Source: UBA1672 sp050633645
Lineage (GTDB): Bacteria > Pseudomonadota > Alphaproteobacteria > Micavibrionales > Micavibrionaceae
DNA length: 64,000 bases
Assembly (NCBI GenBank): GCA_050633645.1
Contig: JBOEGX010000004.1
Span: 310,001-374,000 of the forward strand
Direction of reading: 5' to 3'
Below the pieces are notes generated by a model. That model was not told the DNA's origin. It ran no database searches and worked only from the letters and a program-made list of their open reading frames with translations. A program made the translations under genes and the position numbers. Position 1 is the first letter of the stretch. Each line of letters starts with the position of its first letter. Positions 1-8,600 of this stretch are shown here, in pieces.

Positions 1-2
1 CG

Positions 3-512
3 TCTGCAGAAATGGTCGGTAACCATAGCCTAAGAAAGGGCGCGTCTTATGAAACGGGTATACCAACCTTCTATGATGGCAAACCATCAGGCGCACCCCC
101 TACGCCAAAAAGTAGATTCGCCGACGGTGTAGAGAACCATTTCGCACAATCTGCAAAACCTACACCTGTAAAATCAAGCCCCCTGATTGAAGGGGACGGA
201 CGAATAATCGCGCAAGCCACACCGCAACCAAAAATTTCAACCACCGTTGTCATACCTAAATTACCCGTAACAACAACGGCACAAGAAATAAATTACGATC
301 AAACCATGCTGCCATCAGAAGATATAGCCCCTGCATCATCATTGATTCAAGATAATCCTTTTGAGGATTACACCAATCAGCTCAGCAAACAATTCGAAAC
401 ACAAACTGAGCCCCCCCTTCTAACAGAGACAGCAGAAGGCGAAGCGGAAATTAGTCACAAAACATTGATCAAAAATCTAAAAACACTCGATGAAATACAC
501 GACCCATCATAA
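3..512 (+). CDS. Hypothetical protein, 5' end outside window
   Basis: The frame is open from base 3 with no stop upstream, so the ATG at 12 may be internal and the gene probably begins before the window. The visible 169 residues are rich in Pro, Thr and Ser and low in hydrophobic segments, which suggests a disordered C-terminal tail. I see no catalytic motif, signal peptide or membrane segment. The stop lies 39 bases before the preferred ATG of the trhO gene, so the two may be cotranscribed. I do not recognise a family. Confidence 0.55.
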   Translation, partial: SAEMVGNHSLRKGASYETGIPTFYDGKPSGAPPTPKSRFADGVENHFAQSAKPTPVKSSPLIEGDGRIIAQATPQPKISTTVVIPKLPVTTTAQEINYDQTMLPSEDIAPASSLIQDNPFEDYTNQLSKQFETQTEPPLLTETAEGEAEISHKTLIKNLKTLDEIHDPS

Positions 513-551
513 TTATTGCAACACACACAAAAAAACGTTATAAATCCGCGC

Positions 552-1466
552 ATGAGCAATACAGAATTCAAAGTCGCGGCGCTATACCGCTTTACCCCGA
601 TTAACGATATCCCGCAATTACGCGCGGAAATATACGCATTTTCGGAAAAAAATGTGCCAAGCATTTGCGGCACACTCCTCCTCGCGCCCGAAGGGATTAA
701 CGGCACAATCGCTGCACACCCATCCGAAATGGGCGCAATGATCGAATTTCTGCACGACAAACTCGGCGTATCCGAAGACAGCATCGCGAGCGAACTTAAA
801 TACTCCCACGCCAGCGCGCAGCCCTTTAACCGCTTTAAAGTCCGCCCGAAAAAAGAGCTTATCACCCTGCGAAAACCAGAGGCCAACCCGTATAAACAAG
901 TCGGCACCTATGTGGAAGCCCAAGACTGGAACGACCTCATCAATGATCCCGACGTGATTTTGGTGGATACCCGCAATGATTACGAAACCAAGGTCGGCAT
1001 ATTCGAGGGCGCGATTGACCCCGACATGAAAATATTCACCGAATTCCCCGACTGGGTCGAAAAAAACCTTGATGCAACGAAAGACAAAAAGGTCGCGATG
1101 TTCTGCACTGGCGGCATTCGATGTGAGAAGGCAAGCTCTTACATGCTCGCCCATGGGTTTGAAAATGTTTACCACCTAAAGGGCGGCATTTTAAAATACC
1201 TTGAAACCATCCCTGCCGATGAGAGCAAATGGAAAGGCGATTGTTTCGTCTTTGACCAACGCGTCGCCGTTGGCCATGGCCTGAAAGAAGGCGATTGGAG
1301 CGTTTGCCACGCCTGCCGTGAGCCATTATCCCACGAAGATACACTGCGCGCAGAATACGAAAACGGAATCTCCTGCCATCACTGCAAGGGCAGCCTAACC
1401 CCCGAAAAGGAAAAAGCCTTCCGCGCCCGCCAAAAACATTACGCAGATAAATACAGCGACGCATAA
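552..1466 (+). CDS. trhO: tRNA uridine(34) hydroxylase, rhodanese family (UPF0176)
   Basis: TrhO uses a rhodanese-type domain for oxygen-dependent 5-hydroxylation of U34 in tRNA, an early step toward 5-methoxyuridine or 5-carboxymethoxyuridine. The 304-residue protein has the N-terminal UPF0176 ferredoxin-like domain, a central rhodanese domain with the active-site loop CTGGIRCEK, and a Cys-rich C-terminal part with CHACR and CHHC pairs, as in the YceA family. I chose the ATG at 552 rather than the TTG at 516, because MSNTEFKVAALYRF matches the usual N-terminus. The family and length fit well. It is one of several tRNA-U34 modification genes in this window, together with mnmC and mnmD. Confidence 0.93.
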   Translation: MSNTEFKVAALYRFTPINDIPQLRAEIYAFSEKNVPSICGTLLLAPEGINGTIAAHPSEMGAMIEFLHDKLGVSEDSIASELKYSHASAQPFNRFKVRPKKELITLRKPEANPYKQVGTYVEAQDWNDLINDPDVILVDTRNDYETKVGIFEGAIDPDMKIFTEFPDWVEKNLDATKDKKVAMFCTGGIRCEKASSYMLAHGFENVYHLKGGILKYLETIPADESKWKGDCFVFDQRVAVGHGLKEGDWSVCHACREPLSHEDTLRAEYENGISCHHCKGSLTPEKEKAFRARQKHYADKYSDA

Positions 1467-1531
1467 AAATTGATTTTTACCATAAAGTTATATAAGCTGC
1501 CCTAAATTATAAACAACGGGTAAATTGGGTT

Positions 1532-2173
1532 ATGACCGAAAAAGACGACGATAAATTACGCGCGATGTTCAAAAGCGCTGAGGGCTTAAAAGCCCTCACA
1601 GAAAACGCCAATAAAGTTTTAACAGAAAAAACCCGCATCGATTTTTACACCAACGATACAATGCAAACATACCAAATCGATAAAGAAATGGCAGAACAGC
1701 TTGTCTCTGACGCCTTTGATTATATCAATGGAAATATAGAGAATTTTGATGAAAACACAGATGTTGAACACGAAATATTTAAATCAATAGACAATATTTA
1801 CCAACAAAATCAAAACCATTTAGAAAACACAGAGCATTACAAACAATCAATAATTCAAGACGACGTCGTTACGCTTGACGATATCGAAAGAGTATCCGCT
1901 CTCCTCAGAAAACTCCACGCCCGCACAGAAGAGCTAACCAGAAAAGGGCATTTAGATGTTTTTGAAGGCGTGCTCATCAAGGAAAGTCTAGGCTTTCCAT
2001 ATGAACAGTTCACATCCAAAGCCGCACTCCCCAACACCCCCAAAATAAAACTGGATGGTTTTGAAATCGCAATTCGGCCAATCATCAGCACCACCCCCGA
2101 ACAAAAAGAACGAGCCTTCAAAAAGCTTATTATAGCCCTTGGCAACGATATTTCTAAACCAGAAAATGACTAA
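1532..2173 (+). CDS. Hypothetical acidic protein
   Basis: This is a 213-residue, strongly charged protein without signal peptide or membrane segments. It looks largely alpha-helical, with repeated Asn, Gln and Glu stretches in the middle. I recognise no domain. Its last codons overlap the start of the glutathione S-transferase gene by 8 bases (ATGACTAA), which points to translational coupling. It is therefore a real gene, probably cotranscribed with the transferase. A function cannot be assigned from sequence alone. Confidence 0.7.
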   Translation: MTEKDDDKLRAMFKSAEGLKALTENANKVLTEKTRIDFYTNDTMQTYQIDKEMAEQLVSDAFDYINGNIENFDENTDVEHEIFKSIDNIYQQNQNHLENTEHYKQSIIQDDVVTLDDIERVSALLRKLHARTEELTRKGHLDVFEGVLIKESLGFPYEQFTSKAALPNTPKIKLDGFEIAIRPIISTTPEQKERAFKKLIIALGNDISKPEND

Positions 2174-2813
2174 ACCAAACCACATTCTCTATTCCTTCCG
2201 CCGCTGCCCCTATGCCATGCGTGCGCGAATGGGGCTTTATCAGGCAAAAATCCCGCATGAGCATCGCGAGGTTGTTTTAAAAGACAAACCACCGGAAATG
2301 CTAGACGCATCGCCAAAGGGAACCGTACCCGTCTTAATAACCAATACTGGACAAATTATAGATGAAAGCCTTGATATCATGCTCTGGGCGCTATCACAAA
2401 ATGACCCCAATGGATGGATTCCCGATCTGCACCGCACGGATATCTATCACCTCATCGAACGCAATGACGGGGCGTTTAAGCGCGCTCTTGATCGGTATAA
2501 ATATCCCAACCGATACCCTGATGAAGATTGCACCAACACCCGCGAAGACGGCGTTAAAATATTAAAGGATTTAGAATTACGCATTGCCCGCAACGGAGCA
2601 CTATCAGGAGCAAAAACCACCATCGCCGATATCGCAATTTTTCCGTTCATCAGGCAGTTCGCGCATGTAGATCGGAACTGGTTTTACGCGCTTCCCTTGC
2701 CCCATCTTCATAAATGGCTTGAAGAAAATCTCGCAAGCGAAGCTTTTGAGAGCGCAATGAAAAAACACGAAAAATGGACACCAAAAACAGAACCAGCATA
2801 CATTAATTATTAA
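2166..2813 (+). CDS. Glutathione S-transferase family protein
   Basis: The 215-residue cytosolic protein has a thioredoxin-fold N-terminal domain with the glutaredoxin-like site CPYAMRAR near residue 13. The cis-Pro motif GTVPVL and the glutathione-binding ES pair (DESLDIM) follow, and an all-helical C-terminal domain ends the protein. This is the usual GST layout. The exact substrate is unknown; the CPYAMR site resembles the Cys-containing omega/beta-like or stringent-starvation-type branches. The ATG at 2166 is preferred over the TTG at 2139, since it gives the standard N-terminus and overlaps the previous stop. Confidence 0.85.
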   Translation: MTKPNHILYSFRRCPYAMRARMGLYQAKIPHEHREVVLKDKPPEMLDASPKGTVPVLITNTGQIIDESLDIMLWALSQNDPNGWIPDLHRTDIYHLIERNDGAFKRALDRYKYPNRYPDEDCTNTREDGVKILKDLELRIARNGALSGAKTTIADIAIFPFIRQFAHVDRNWFYALPLPHLHKWLEENLASEAFESAMKKHEKWTPKTEPAYINY

Positions 2814-2892
2814 AATAAAAACAAGGGCTTAAATCAAACACCAAACAAAAACACGCAGCGTATCGAATGAGCCATTTTCAGCCGATAAATAT

Positions 2893-3387
2893 CTATTTAC
2901 CTTGCGATTCTCTGCCATCATCCGCCATCACAGCGCCCTGAAACTTACGATACTTAGACAGCCCCCCCTTATGACCATGATCACCCGTCAATACCGCAAC
3001 AAATCGTTTCGAAAGAACGACACGTTCATCTTGAGATAACTTCGATGCAACACTCGACATCGTCTCAAACTTACTATCAATCACCCCCGCATTAAACGCC
3101 TTCCAATCATCCACGGCAGATCTAAATTTCCCCTCATCAAATTCAGGGGAACTAAAAATATAAGCCAAATTTTGCTTCTTCTCTGCCGCCAATTTCATAT
3201 TAACCTTAATCACAGATCGCTTTTCCTTATACACATCACGCATAAGCTCACGCGTTTCAGGGGACAAATCGGCATGCACCTCCGACCACCGATTCATCTT
3301 CTTAACGCTATGCCCCGCGATCAATCCCGCAAAGGCTATATTCAATAAAATCGACAACGTAAATATAAGCTTCAACGCCTTACTCAT
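2893..3387 (-). CDS. Periplasmic heavy-metal-sensor-like protein (CnrX/Spy type)
   Basis: After an N-terminal membrane anchor or signal segment (about residues 6-26) the 164-residue protein has a helical periplasmic domain. It carries the LSPETRELMRDVYKEKR pattern typical of the Metal_resist/CnrX family, followed by the usual F(D)EGKFRSAV segment. CnrX-like proteins sense metal or envelope stress and control an ECF sigma factor through a membrane anti-sigma protein. The ATG at 3387 is chosen because GGAGG lies just upstream; it overlaps the end of the preceding gene. It is the last gene of the EF-hand/sigma/anti-sigma/sensor operon. The ligand is not evident from sequence. Confidence 0.75.
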   Translation of the reverse strand: MSKALKLIFTLSILLNIAFAGLIAGHSVKKMNRWSEVHADLSPETRELMRDVYKEKRSVIKVNMKLAAEKKQNLAYIFSSPEFDEGKFRSAVDDWKAFNAGVIDSKFETMSSVASKLSQDERVVLSKRFVAVLTGDHGHKGGLSKYRKFQGAVMADDGRESQGK

Positions 3388-3721
3388 AACTGCCTCCATA
3401 TCCCGCAACTTGCTCAAAATCCATATAAACCGCCATGTTATTGGCCTCCTCTAAATCTGGGACAAACGCATTATCACTATAAACCCCTGTCATAATCGCC
3501 AGAACAAGGACAACAGACATAGATATCGCCGGCTTCGGCAAAGCCAACCCACAAAAAAACTCATCTATCGCGGCATTAAGCCCCGCGAAAAAGCCCTTTT
3601 CTTTTTGCACCTGCCGCCCCGCCTTTGCCGCCTGAATAATGCGGTATTCAAGATTGCTCCGCATTTCAGGAACACTGCGCCGCCCTAATACGGCGTCAAG
3701 TTTTTTACTATCCTCTTCCAT
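3380..3721 (-). CDS. Small membrane protein, putative anti-sigma factor
   Basis: This 113-residue protein has a charged cytoplasmic N-terminal half and one membrane span near residues 65-82 (ISMSVVLVLAIMTGVY), then a short extracytoplasmic tail. Size, topology and position between an ECF sigma factor and a CnrX-like sensor suggest the role of an anti-sigma protein that holds the sigma factor at the membrane. That role is inferred from context, as I see no classical ZAS motif. The ATG at 3721 has an AGAGG ribosome site and overlaps the sigma gene by 14 bases. The start at 3763 would overlap more without a good site. Confidence 0.65.
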   Translation of the reverse strand: MEEDSKKLDAVLGRRSVPEMRSNLEYRIIQAAKAGRQVQKEKGFFAGLNAAIDEFFCGLALPKPAISMSVVLVLAIMTGVYSDNAFVPDLEEANNMAVYMDFEQVAGYGGSYE

Positions 3722-4322
3722 TTGAAACCTCTTTATAATCGTCTTCATTATCCAACATACCACTTCGTTTCAGCGTATCCTTTAACCCAGTCTTCGCTCG
3801 CATCAGCAGCGACTCCAGCCCTTTAACACTCACGCCCATAATGCCCGCCGCATCTTTATTGCTAAGCCCCTCATAAAAACAAAGGTTAAGCGCAGTTTTT
3901 TGGCGCTCGGGCAAATCTTGAATAGCGCCCTCTAGCATACTCTCCCTCTCGCCGCGCTCCATACCGTCTTGCGCACTCTCTTTATCATCACTAATACGTT
4001 CAAGTGCGTCAGAACCCTTCGTATTTTTCTGTTTTCGCATATAATCAATCGCCTGATTGGTTACAACACGATAGAACCACGTGCTAAATTTCGCGCCGCG
4101 CGAAGAATCCCAAATACCTGGCCTGTTCCAAAGCTTTAAAAACGCGTCTTGCACAATATCTTCCGCCGCATCCTGATCCCCGCATGACCGGTACGCCGCC
4201 GCATAAAACATTTTCGTATAACGCGTCACAAGCACAGAAAAAGCCTCATGGTCTTCTTTAACAACAAGATCCATAAGGCTTTCATCTGAATAATCAGTAT
4301 AATTTATCGGCGAAACGCCCAT
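3708..4322 (-). CDS. RNA polymerase sigma factor, ECF subfamily
   Basis: The 204-residue protein has sigma region 2 (DAAEDIVQDAFLKLW near residues 51-65 and the FSTWFYRVVTNQAID segment) and sigma region 4 with a helix-turn-helix (LPERQKTALNLCFYEGLS then GVSVKGLESLLMRAK). Regions 1.1 and 3 are absent, as expected for ECF factors. It would direct RNA polymerase to stress promoters. The start lies only 2 bases after the EF-hand gene and the end overlaps the putative anti-sigma gene, so all four genes form one operon that is probably autoregulated. Confidence 0.92.
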   Translation of the reverse strand: MGVSPINYTDYSDESLMDLVVKEDHEAFSVLVTRYTKMFYAAAYRSCGDQDAAEDIVQDAFLKLWNRPGIWDSSRGAKFSTWFYRVVTNQAIDYMRKQKNTKGSDALERISDDKESAQDGMERGERESMLEGAIQDLPERQKTALNLCFYEGLSNKDAAGIMGVSVKGLESLLMRAKTGLKDTLKRSGMLDNEDDYKEVSNGRG

Positions 4323-4324
4323 AT

Positions 4325-4684
4325 TTATTCCTCAGCAGCAGGCGCCTCTTTCATCGCCTCAATCGCTTCCTGACGCGCTTTCTCTGCTTTCATTTTCTTC
4401 CACTTGGTGCGCATTGCATCATGGTGAGCTTTCGCTTCTTCCTTAGTCACCTCACCATTACCATCACCGTCCATTTTATTAAAACGCTCTTCTGCATTGG
4501 CAAGAAACTCTGCTTTCGTGATAATGCCGTCACCATTGGCATCACCCTTATCAAACATTTTTTCCATCATTTTCCCACCGCCCTTATGGTCTTTTCCTTC
4601 ATGATGCTCAGCCATAGCAAAACCAGACATCGCAATCAAAGACGAACCAACAACACCAAGCGTTAGATATTTTTTAAAAGACAT
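4325..4684 (-). CDS. Secreted EF-hand calcium-binding protein
   Basis: A signal peptide (about residues 1-25, ending FAMA-EH) precedes a His-rich stretch and two EF-hand loops, DANGDGIITKAEF and DGDGNGEVTKEE, which keep the calcium-ligand positions. An Ala/Glu/Lys helical tail follows. The protein is small (119 residues) and periplasmic. It is the first gene of the sigma-factor operon, so it may be part of the stimulus pathway or a target of the sigma factor. The ATG at 4684 has AAGGAA upstream; the longer frame to 4729 adds residues before the signal peptide and is rejected. EF-hand identity is clear, the biological role is inferred. Confidence 0.85.
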   Translation of the reverse strand: MSFKKYLTLGVVGSSLIAMSGFAMAEHHEGKDHKGGGKMMEKMFDKGDANGDGIITKAEFLANAEERFNKMDGDGNGEVTKEEAKAHHDAMRTKWKKMKAEKARQEAIEAMKEAPAAEE

Positions 4685-4758
4685 AACTAAATTCCTTTTT
4701 TCATTGAATTGAATACAAGTACTACGCATAAGAAATATTAAAACCTTCGATAATATTT

Positions 4759-5961
4759 TTACTTCTTCAAATCAATAACAATGCGGTGATGCGGCGACAC
4801 ATTCGGACGCAAAATCATCGTATCAACAATTTGAGCTTTCCTCTTCAAGCGTATCTCAAGCATAACACTACCATCACTTTGCTCTTTAGCAACATATGAA
4901 CCAAACAAACCATTTGATTTCGATAAGCTTCCCTGTGGATTAATATTCCATCGAGCTTTATCAAGTTTTATACGCAACACATTACGCAAATGATCAACCG
5001 CAGTTTTATAGCGCGTCGCATTTTTAACCTCTACAACCAACCGCACCTTACCATCATGTACCGCCGCACGAATTCCATTTACAATAGAAAAACCATCGGG
5101 CAAAACCCCATTCTCAATCACTGGATTCTTATCACTACGTTTTGAGGCAACAGGCTTTATCGGAGGTACTGGCACAGAATCCCCTTCACTTTGCTCCCCC
5201 GTAACCACAAGCTGCCTTTTCTTTTTCCAATCTGGCAAGGCTGGTGGTTTAACAACACCAGAAACATCAACACCCGCACCATTAAAGGCGGAATCTTTAG
5301 ACTCCTCGCTTTGACGTAAAGGCTTACGCAACGGAACAATATCATGTTCAAGCAAAGGCATTTGCTCACCAAATATAGATGTGATTTTCTCTAAAACCTC
5401 ATGCCCAACCACCGTATTCGATGGCTTAACAACAGAGCTTTCCGCAACTTCAACATCCTTATAGATATCATGATACCCCCCCTTGCCACTGTCAAGGCGC
5501 AAAACACGAAGCTTCCCATCTTGCCCACTTTTAGCATCTGGCTTAAAATGCGCCGCAAGCTTATCATCATACTGACGGCGCTTAATATCCACGTTCTGAC
5601 GTGCCTCCAGATGCGCCTGCGCGGGATCATAAGACTTGCTCTGCTCAACAAGATTCCAAACACCCTCTTCCTGAAGAAGCTTTTCACTTTTGATTTTTTT
5701 ATAAATTATTTTCCCATCAGGAACGTCTCGTCCGTATTCTTTTGACGCCTTTATTTTATCCTCAGACAAATCAGGCGGAACAGATGAATTCCATTCCGAA
5801 TTCTCTTGAGAAACAGGCTTGAAAACATCCATATTTGGAAATTCAAATGTTTCAACACAAGACGACAGGAAGAGCAACGACCCACCGCATACACCAAGAA
5901 AGAGTTTTTTACTAAAAACCCCAGAAATACAATTACGGAGAGCTATTTTATGAATACACAT
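4759..5961 (-). CDS. Putative lipoprotein with AMIN-like C-terminal domain
   Basis: The 400-residue protein begins with a lipoprotein signal (hydrophobic segment then LFLSSC near residues 30-35). A long low-complexity, charged middle part follows. The last 110 residues read as beta strands of the type found in AMIN domains: GIRAAVHDGKVRLVVEV, and a final RIVIDL strand. AMIN domains target amidases and secretins to peptidoglycan or the outer membrane. The assignment is by pattern only. The ATG at 5961 gives the lipobox at a sensible distance; earlier starts overlap wecA. It is probably cotranscribed with wecA. Confidence 0.6.
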   Translation of the reverse strand: MCIHKIALRNCISGVFSKKLFLGVCGGSLLFLSSCVETFEFPNMDVFKPVSQENSEWNSSVPPDLSEDKIKASKEYGRDVPDGKIIYKKIKSEKLLQEEGVWNLVEQSKSYDPAQAHLEARQNVDIKRRQYDDKLAAHFKPDAKSGQDGKLRVLRLDSGKGGYHDIYKDVEVAESSVVKPSNTVVGHEVLEKITSIFGEQMPLLEHDIVPLRKPLRQSEESKDSAFNGAGVDVSGVVKPPALPDWKKKRQLVVTGEQSEGDSVPVPPIKPVASKRSDKNPVIENGVLPDGFSIVNGIRAAVHDGKVRLVVEVKNATRYKTAVDHLRNVLRIKLDKARWNINPQGSLSKSNGLFGSYVAKEQSDGSVMLEIRLKRKAQIVDTMILRPNVSPHHRIVIDLKK

Positions 5962-6040
5962 ATCAACCGAAAACCTTAAAGTATCAACGCACTCTATGCG
6001 TTCACATTGCCTTCTGTCAAACCTTGAATACAGACAAAAG

Positions 6041-7165
6041 CTAATCATGCTCACCCAATGAACTCTTCGCCTCACTACCACATTGACATTTCTGCACAAT
6101 CGCACGAATAATACACACATATCTTTGCGGGTTTTTAGACATCGCTATATGCGCCAACAACAACAATATCCACCCAATCGTAAGGATAAACGGTGGTAGA
6201 CCTAACGCAATGCCGCCATACCCGATTGCTCCCATCACCGCGACAATCGCAATGATAATCACGCTCGCCCATCGCACAGGAACACCCGCATCAATAAAAT
6301 GGTGATGGAAATGCCCGCGATCCGGTGAAAAAGGGTCGCGCCCCTCACACACACGGCGAAAAAACTGCGCGCATGTATCAAATATTGGAAACCCAATAAT
6401 CCACGCCACCGCAATCGGCTCAATCGGGCTTTCTGGCCCACGCGCAAGCAACACCGAAAACCACGCAATCGTCAACCCCAATGACATGCTACCCGCATCC
6501 CCCAAAAACAAACTCGCCTTACGCCGCCAGGGATTACGCATATTAAAAACAAGAAATCCGCATAGACATGCAATTAAAAGAACCAAGACCTGTGCGCCAG
6601 AGTAGAACCCAGCAACCACACAAGCAACGCCAAACCAAGCAAACATCACGACAGAGACACCGCCCGCAAGCCCGTCCATTCCATCCATCAAATTCATCGC
6701 ATTAATCAAAAGAACAATCGCAATGATGGTAAAGGGGTAAGACATAAAACCTGTCCAGACAACGCCAAAACCGAATAAATCCCCCAAATATGCCGCCTGC
6801 ACATTGCCCATAAAGGCAATAAGCGCCGCCACCCCGATATGAATAACAAACTTTAATCGTGCGTGAATAGGAAATTGGTCATCCAACGCCCCCGATACAA
6901 GAAGCACAACCAAAGACAAATAAAGCGGCCAATATTTTTGAAGATCAACGACCCCACTAACCACGCCCAAAACCAAAAACACACTGAATATAACAAGTCC
7001 ACCAATCGGCGGGATCGCTTTATCGTGCTGCTTTCGCCCTCCAGGGGCATCTACGATACCCACAATTCGCGCAAATTTACGAAACGGCATCACAAGCAAA
7101 ACAACGAGAACAAACGCGATGACGGGTACGATGGCAGCAGATAGAAATCCTAAATTCTCAAGCAT
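6041..7165 (-). CDS. wecA: Undecaprenyl-phosphate glycosyl-1-phosphate transferase (WecA/MraY family)
   Basis: This integral membrane enzyme moves a sugar-1-phosphate (usually GlcNAc-1-P) from UDP-sugar onto undecaprenyl phosphate, the first step of O-antigen, enterobacterial common antigen or teichoic-type glycan synthesis. Family motifs are present: GALDDQF, NLMDGMDGLAGG, FLGDAGSMSLG and the HFHHHFIDAG cytoplasmic loop. About eleven membrane spans are visible. The HFHHH loop favours WecA-type over MraY. Exact sugar specificity is not shown. GDP-fucose synthase elsewhere in the window fits a surface polysaccharide pathway, but the two are not adjacent. Confidence 0.88.
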   Translation of the reverse strand: MLENLGFLSAAIVPVIAFVLVVLLVMPFRKFARIVGIVDAPGGRKQHDKAIPPIGGLVIFSVFLVLGVVSGVVDLQKYWPLYLSLVVLLVSGALDDQFPIHARLKFVIHIGVAALIAFMGNVQAAYLGDLFGFGVVWTGFMSYPFTIIAIVLLINAMNLMDGMDGLAGGVSVVMFAWFGVACVVAGFYSGAQVLVLLIACLCGFLVFNMRNPWRRKASLFLGDAGSMSLGLTIAWFSVLLARGPESPIEPIAVAWIIGFPIFDTCAQFFRRVCEGRDPFSPDRGHFHHHFIDAGVPVRWASVIIIAIVAVMGAIGYGGIALGLPPFILTIGWILLLLAHIAMSKNPQRYVCIIRAIVQKCQCGSEAKSSLGEHD

Positions 7166-7275
7166 TAAGCGCGCATATTTATGTTATTTCAGAAGATACC
7201 AACAAACCTACACGCGCGCGCACGACAAAACCAGATCAAATGACCTGATTTAACATTCCATCCATAAGAAAACTT

Positions 7276-7437
7276 TTAGAATATAGCGATGACAGAATTA
7301 AATAAGCCTAGAACAGACTCCCCCAACAAAACAACCGTAACCGCAATCGCAACGGCAATGCCACTGGCAATCAGGGCATACTCAATCGCAGTCGCAGCAT
7401 CATCCTGAATTAAATAATGTTTAATATGTTTTACCAT
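7276..7437 (-). CDS. Flp family type IVb pilin
   Basis: This short pilin (53 residues) has the characteristic DDAATAIEYALIASGIAVA stretch, in which the Glu and Tyr follow the prepilin cleavage point by about five residues, then one hydrophobic helix. Flp pilins form tad-system adhesion pili. I chose the ATG at 7437 because AGAAAG lies 6 bases upstream and the leader length matches other Flp proteins; ATGs at 7443 and 7461 are alternatives. No tad assembly genes lie nearby, so it is either a remote pilin gene or an orphan. Confidence 0.82.
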   Translation of the reverse strand: MVKHIKHYLIQDDAATAIEYALIASGIAVAIAVTVVLLGESVLGLFNSVIAIF

Positions 7438-7504
7438 GTGCATCTTTCTATAATAACGCATCTCTTTTATAGTGACCGAGAAACCTATAATATTTCGTTA
7501 AGTT

Positions 7505-8533
7505 TTAAGAAAACCGTTGCGGGGACAATGCCTCCAATACCCCATCAGAGACAGCCACCTTCTGCCCCCCCACCATATCGGATAAAATAATAGCCGATAA
7601 TAGGCTGCTCAATATCCCGTGTGACCCATGCGCCGTGGAAATATAAACCCCTTCGTCTAACACTCCTGTAACTGGGAAATGGTCACGCGATGCCGTACGC
7701 ACCGCCGCCCTGTTTTTTACCACCTCATAATCGCCACGCATTGACGGCATCGCCTCAAACAACCGATCAAGATTCACCTGATCGTCCTCAGGCAATATCT
7801 CACTATGGCTAAGCCATGGCTGAAACGTCGCCCCCACGCAATGAACACCATCAACCGCAGGCGCAATATATCCGCTATAGCTCAGGATAGATTTCAAGTG
7901 TTTTGAAACCTCATTGCTCCGCACATAAGACACCTGCCCTCGCACGGATTTCAGTGGCAATCCCGCCGCCTCAGAAAAATTCAAACACGCAGCCGCGCAA
8001 GCCAATATGCTCACATCCCCATCCAACGCATTCAAATCTGTGACAGGATGATTAAGATGAACCTCCACCCCACGCGCATATTCATGACATAGCTTTTTGG
8101 GCGAAACGCTGCCCGATTTCGGCAAATACAATGCAGGGCAAGGGGTTTCAACACCAGATACATCAGAGGCCCCCGCCGCATCCACAACGCGCATCTCCTC
8201 TTCCGACCACCCCCAGCTTCTGGCTGTTTTGGTAAACCGCACCATTTTACGCTCATCATTCATCAAAGCGAGAATCCCGCATGGGTTCCAATCAATCGCT
8301 TCACCAAATTTTTCAAAGACCTTAAGAGCCTCAAAAAAAGCGGTAGAATAATATTCCGATGGTGCATCCATTTGCGCGGCGAATCGTGGATTATACAACC
8401 CAACATCATTCCCAGATGCCCCGCTCGCAAGCACCCCCGACGCTTCATAAATCACGGGCTCATGCCCACGCTCCTTCAAAACATAAGCCAGAGCGCACCC
8501 AGCAAGCCCACCACCAATAATATTTACGCGCAT
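7505..8533 (-). CDS. mnmC: FAD-dependent cmnm5s2U34 oxidoreductase (MnmC C-terminal-type)
   Basis: The 342-residue protein has the Rossmann FAD motif IGGGLAGCALAYVLKERG at its N-terminus and the DAO-type substrate domain. The C-terminal R-T-A-S-R-D-H-F-P-V-T-G segment is typical of the MnmC oxidase half. That half removes the carboxymethyl group from cmnm5(s2)U34 in tRNA. In E. coli it is fused to the methyltransferase half MnmD. Here the two halves are separate genes about 630 bases apart, with an unrelated plus-strand gene between them. Confidence 0.87.
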   Translation of the reverse strand: MRVNIIGGGLAGCALAYVLKERGHEPVIYEASGVLASGASGNDVGLYNPRFAAQMDAPSEYYSTAFFEALKVFEKFGEAIDWNPCGILALMNDERKMVRFTKTARSWGWSEEEMRVVDAAGASDVSGVETPCPALYLPKSGSVSPKKLCHEYARGVEVHLNHPVTDLNALDGDVSILACAAACLNFSEAAGLPLKSVRGQVSYVRSNEVSKHLKSILSYSGYIAPAVDGVHCVGATFQPWLSHSEILPEDDQVNLDRLFEAMPSMRGDYEVVKNRAAVRTASRDHFPVTGVLDEGVYISTAHGSHGILSSLLSAIILSDMVGGQKVAVSDGVLEALSPQRFS

Positions 8534-8549
8534 AGCACAGCCTCAAAAT

Positions 8550-8576
8550 TTGACATAGCAAAAAACATAATATACA
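8550..8576 (+). promoter_or_regulatory. Candidate sigma-70 promoter
   Basis: TTGACA (8550-8555) and TATACA (8571-8576) are separated by 15 bases, in the intergenic space upstream of the plus-strand gene at 8601. The spacing is a little short. The transcript would start about 20 bases before the ATG, leaving room for the AGGGGA ribosome site. Confidence 0.35.
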
Positions 8577-8600
8577 GATAAGAAAAAATTAAGGGGAATA

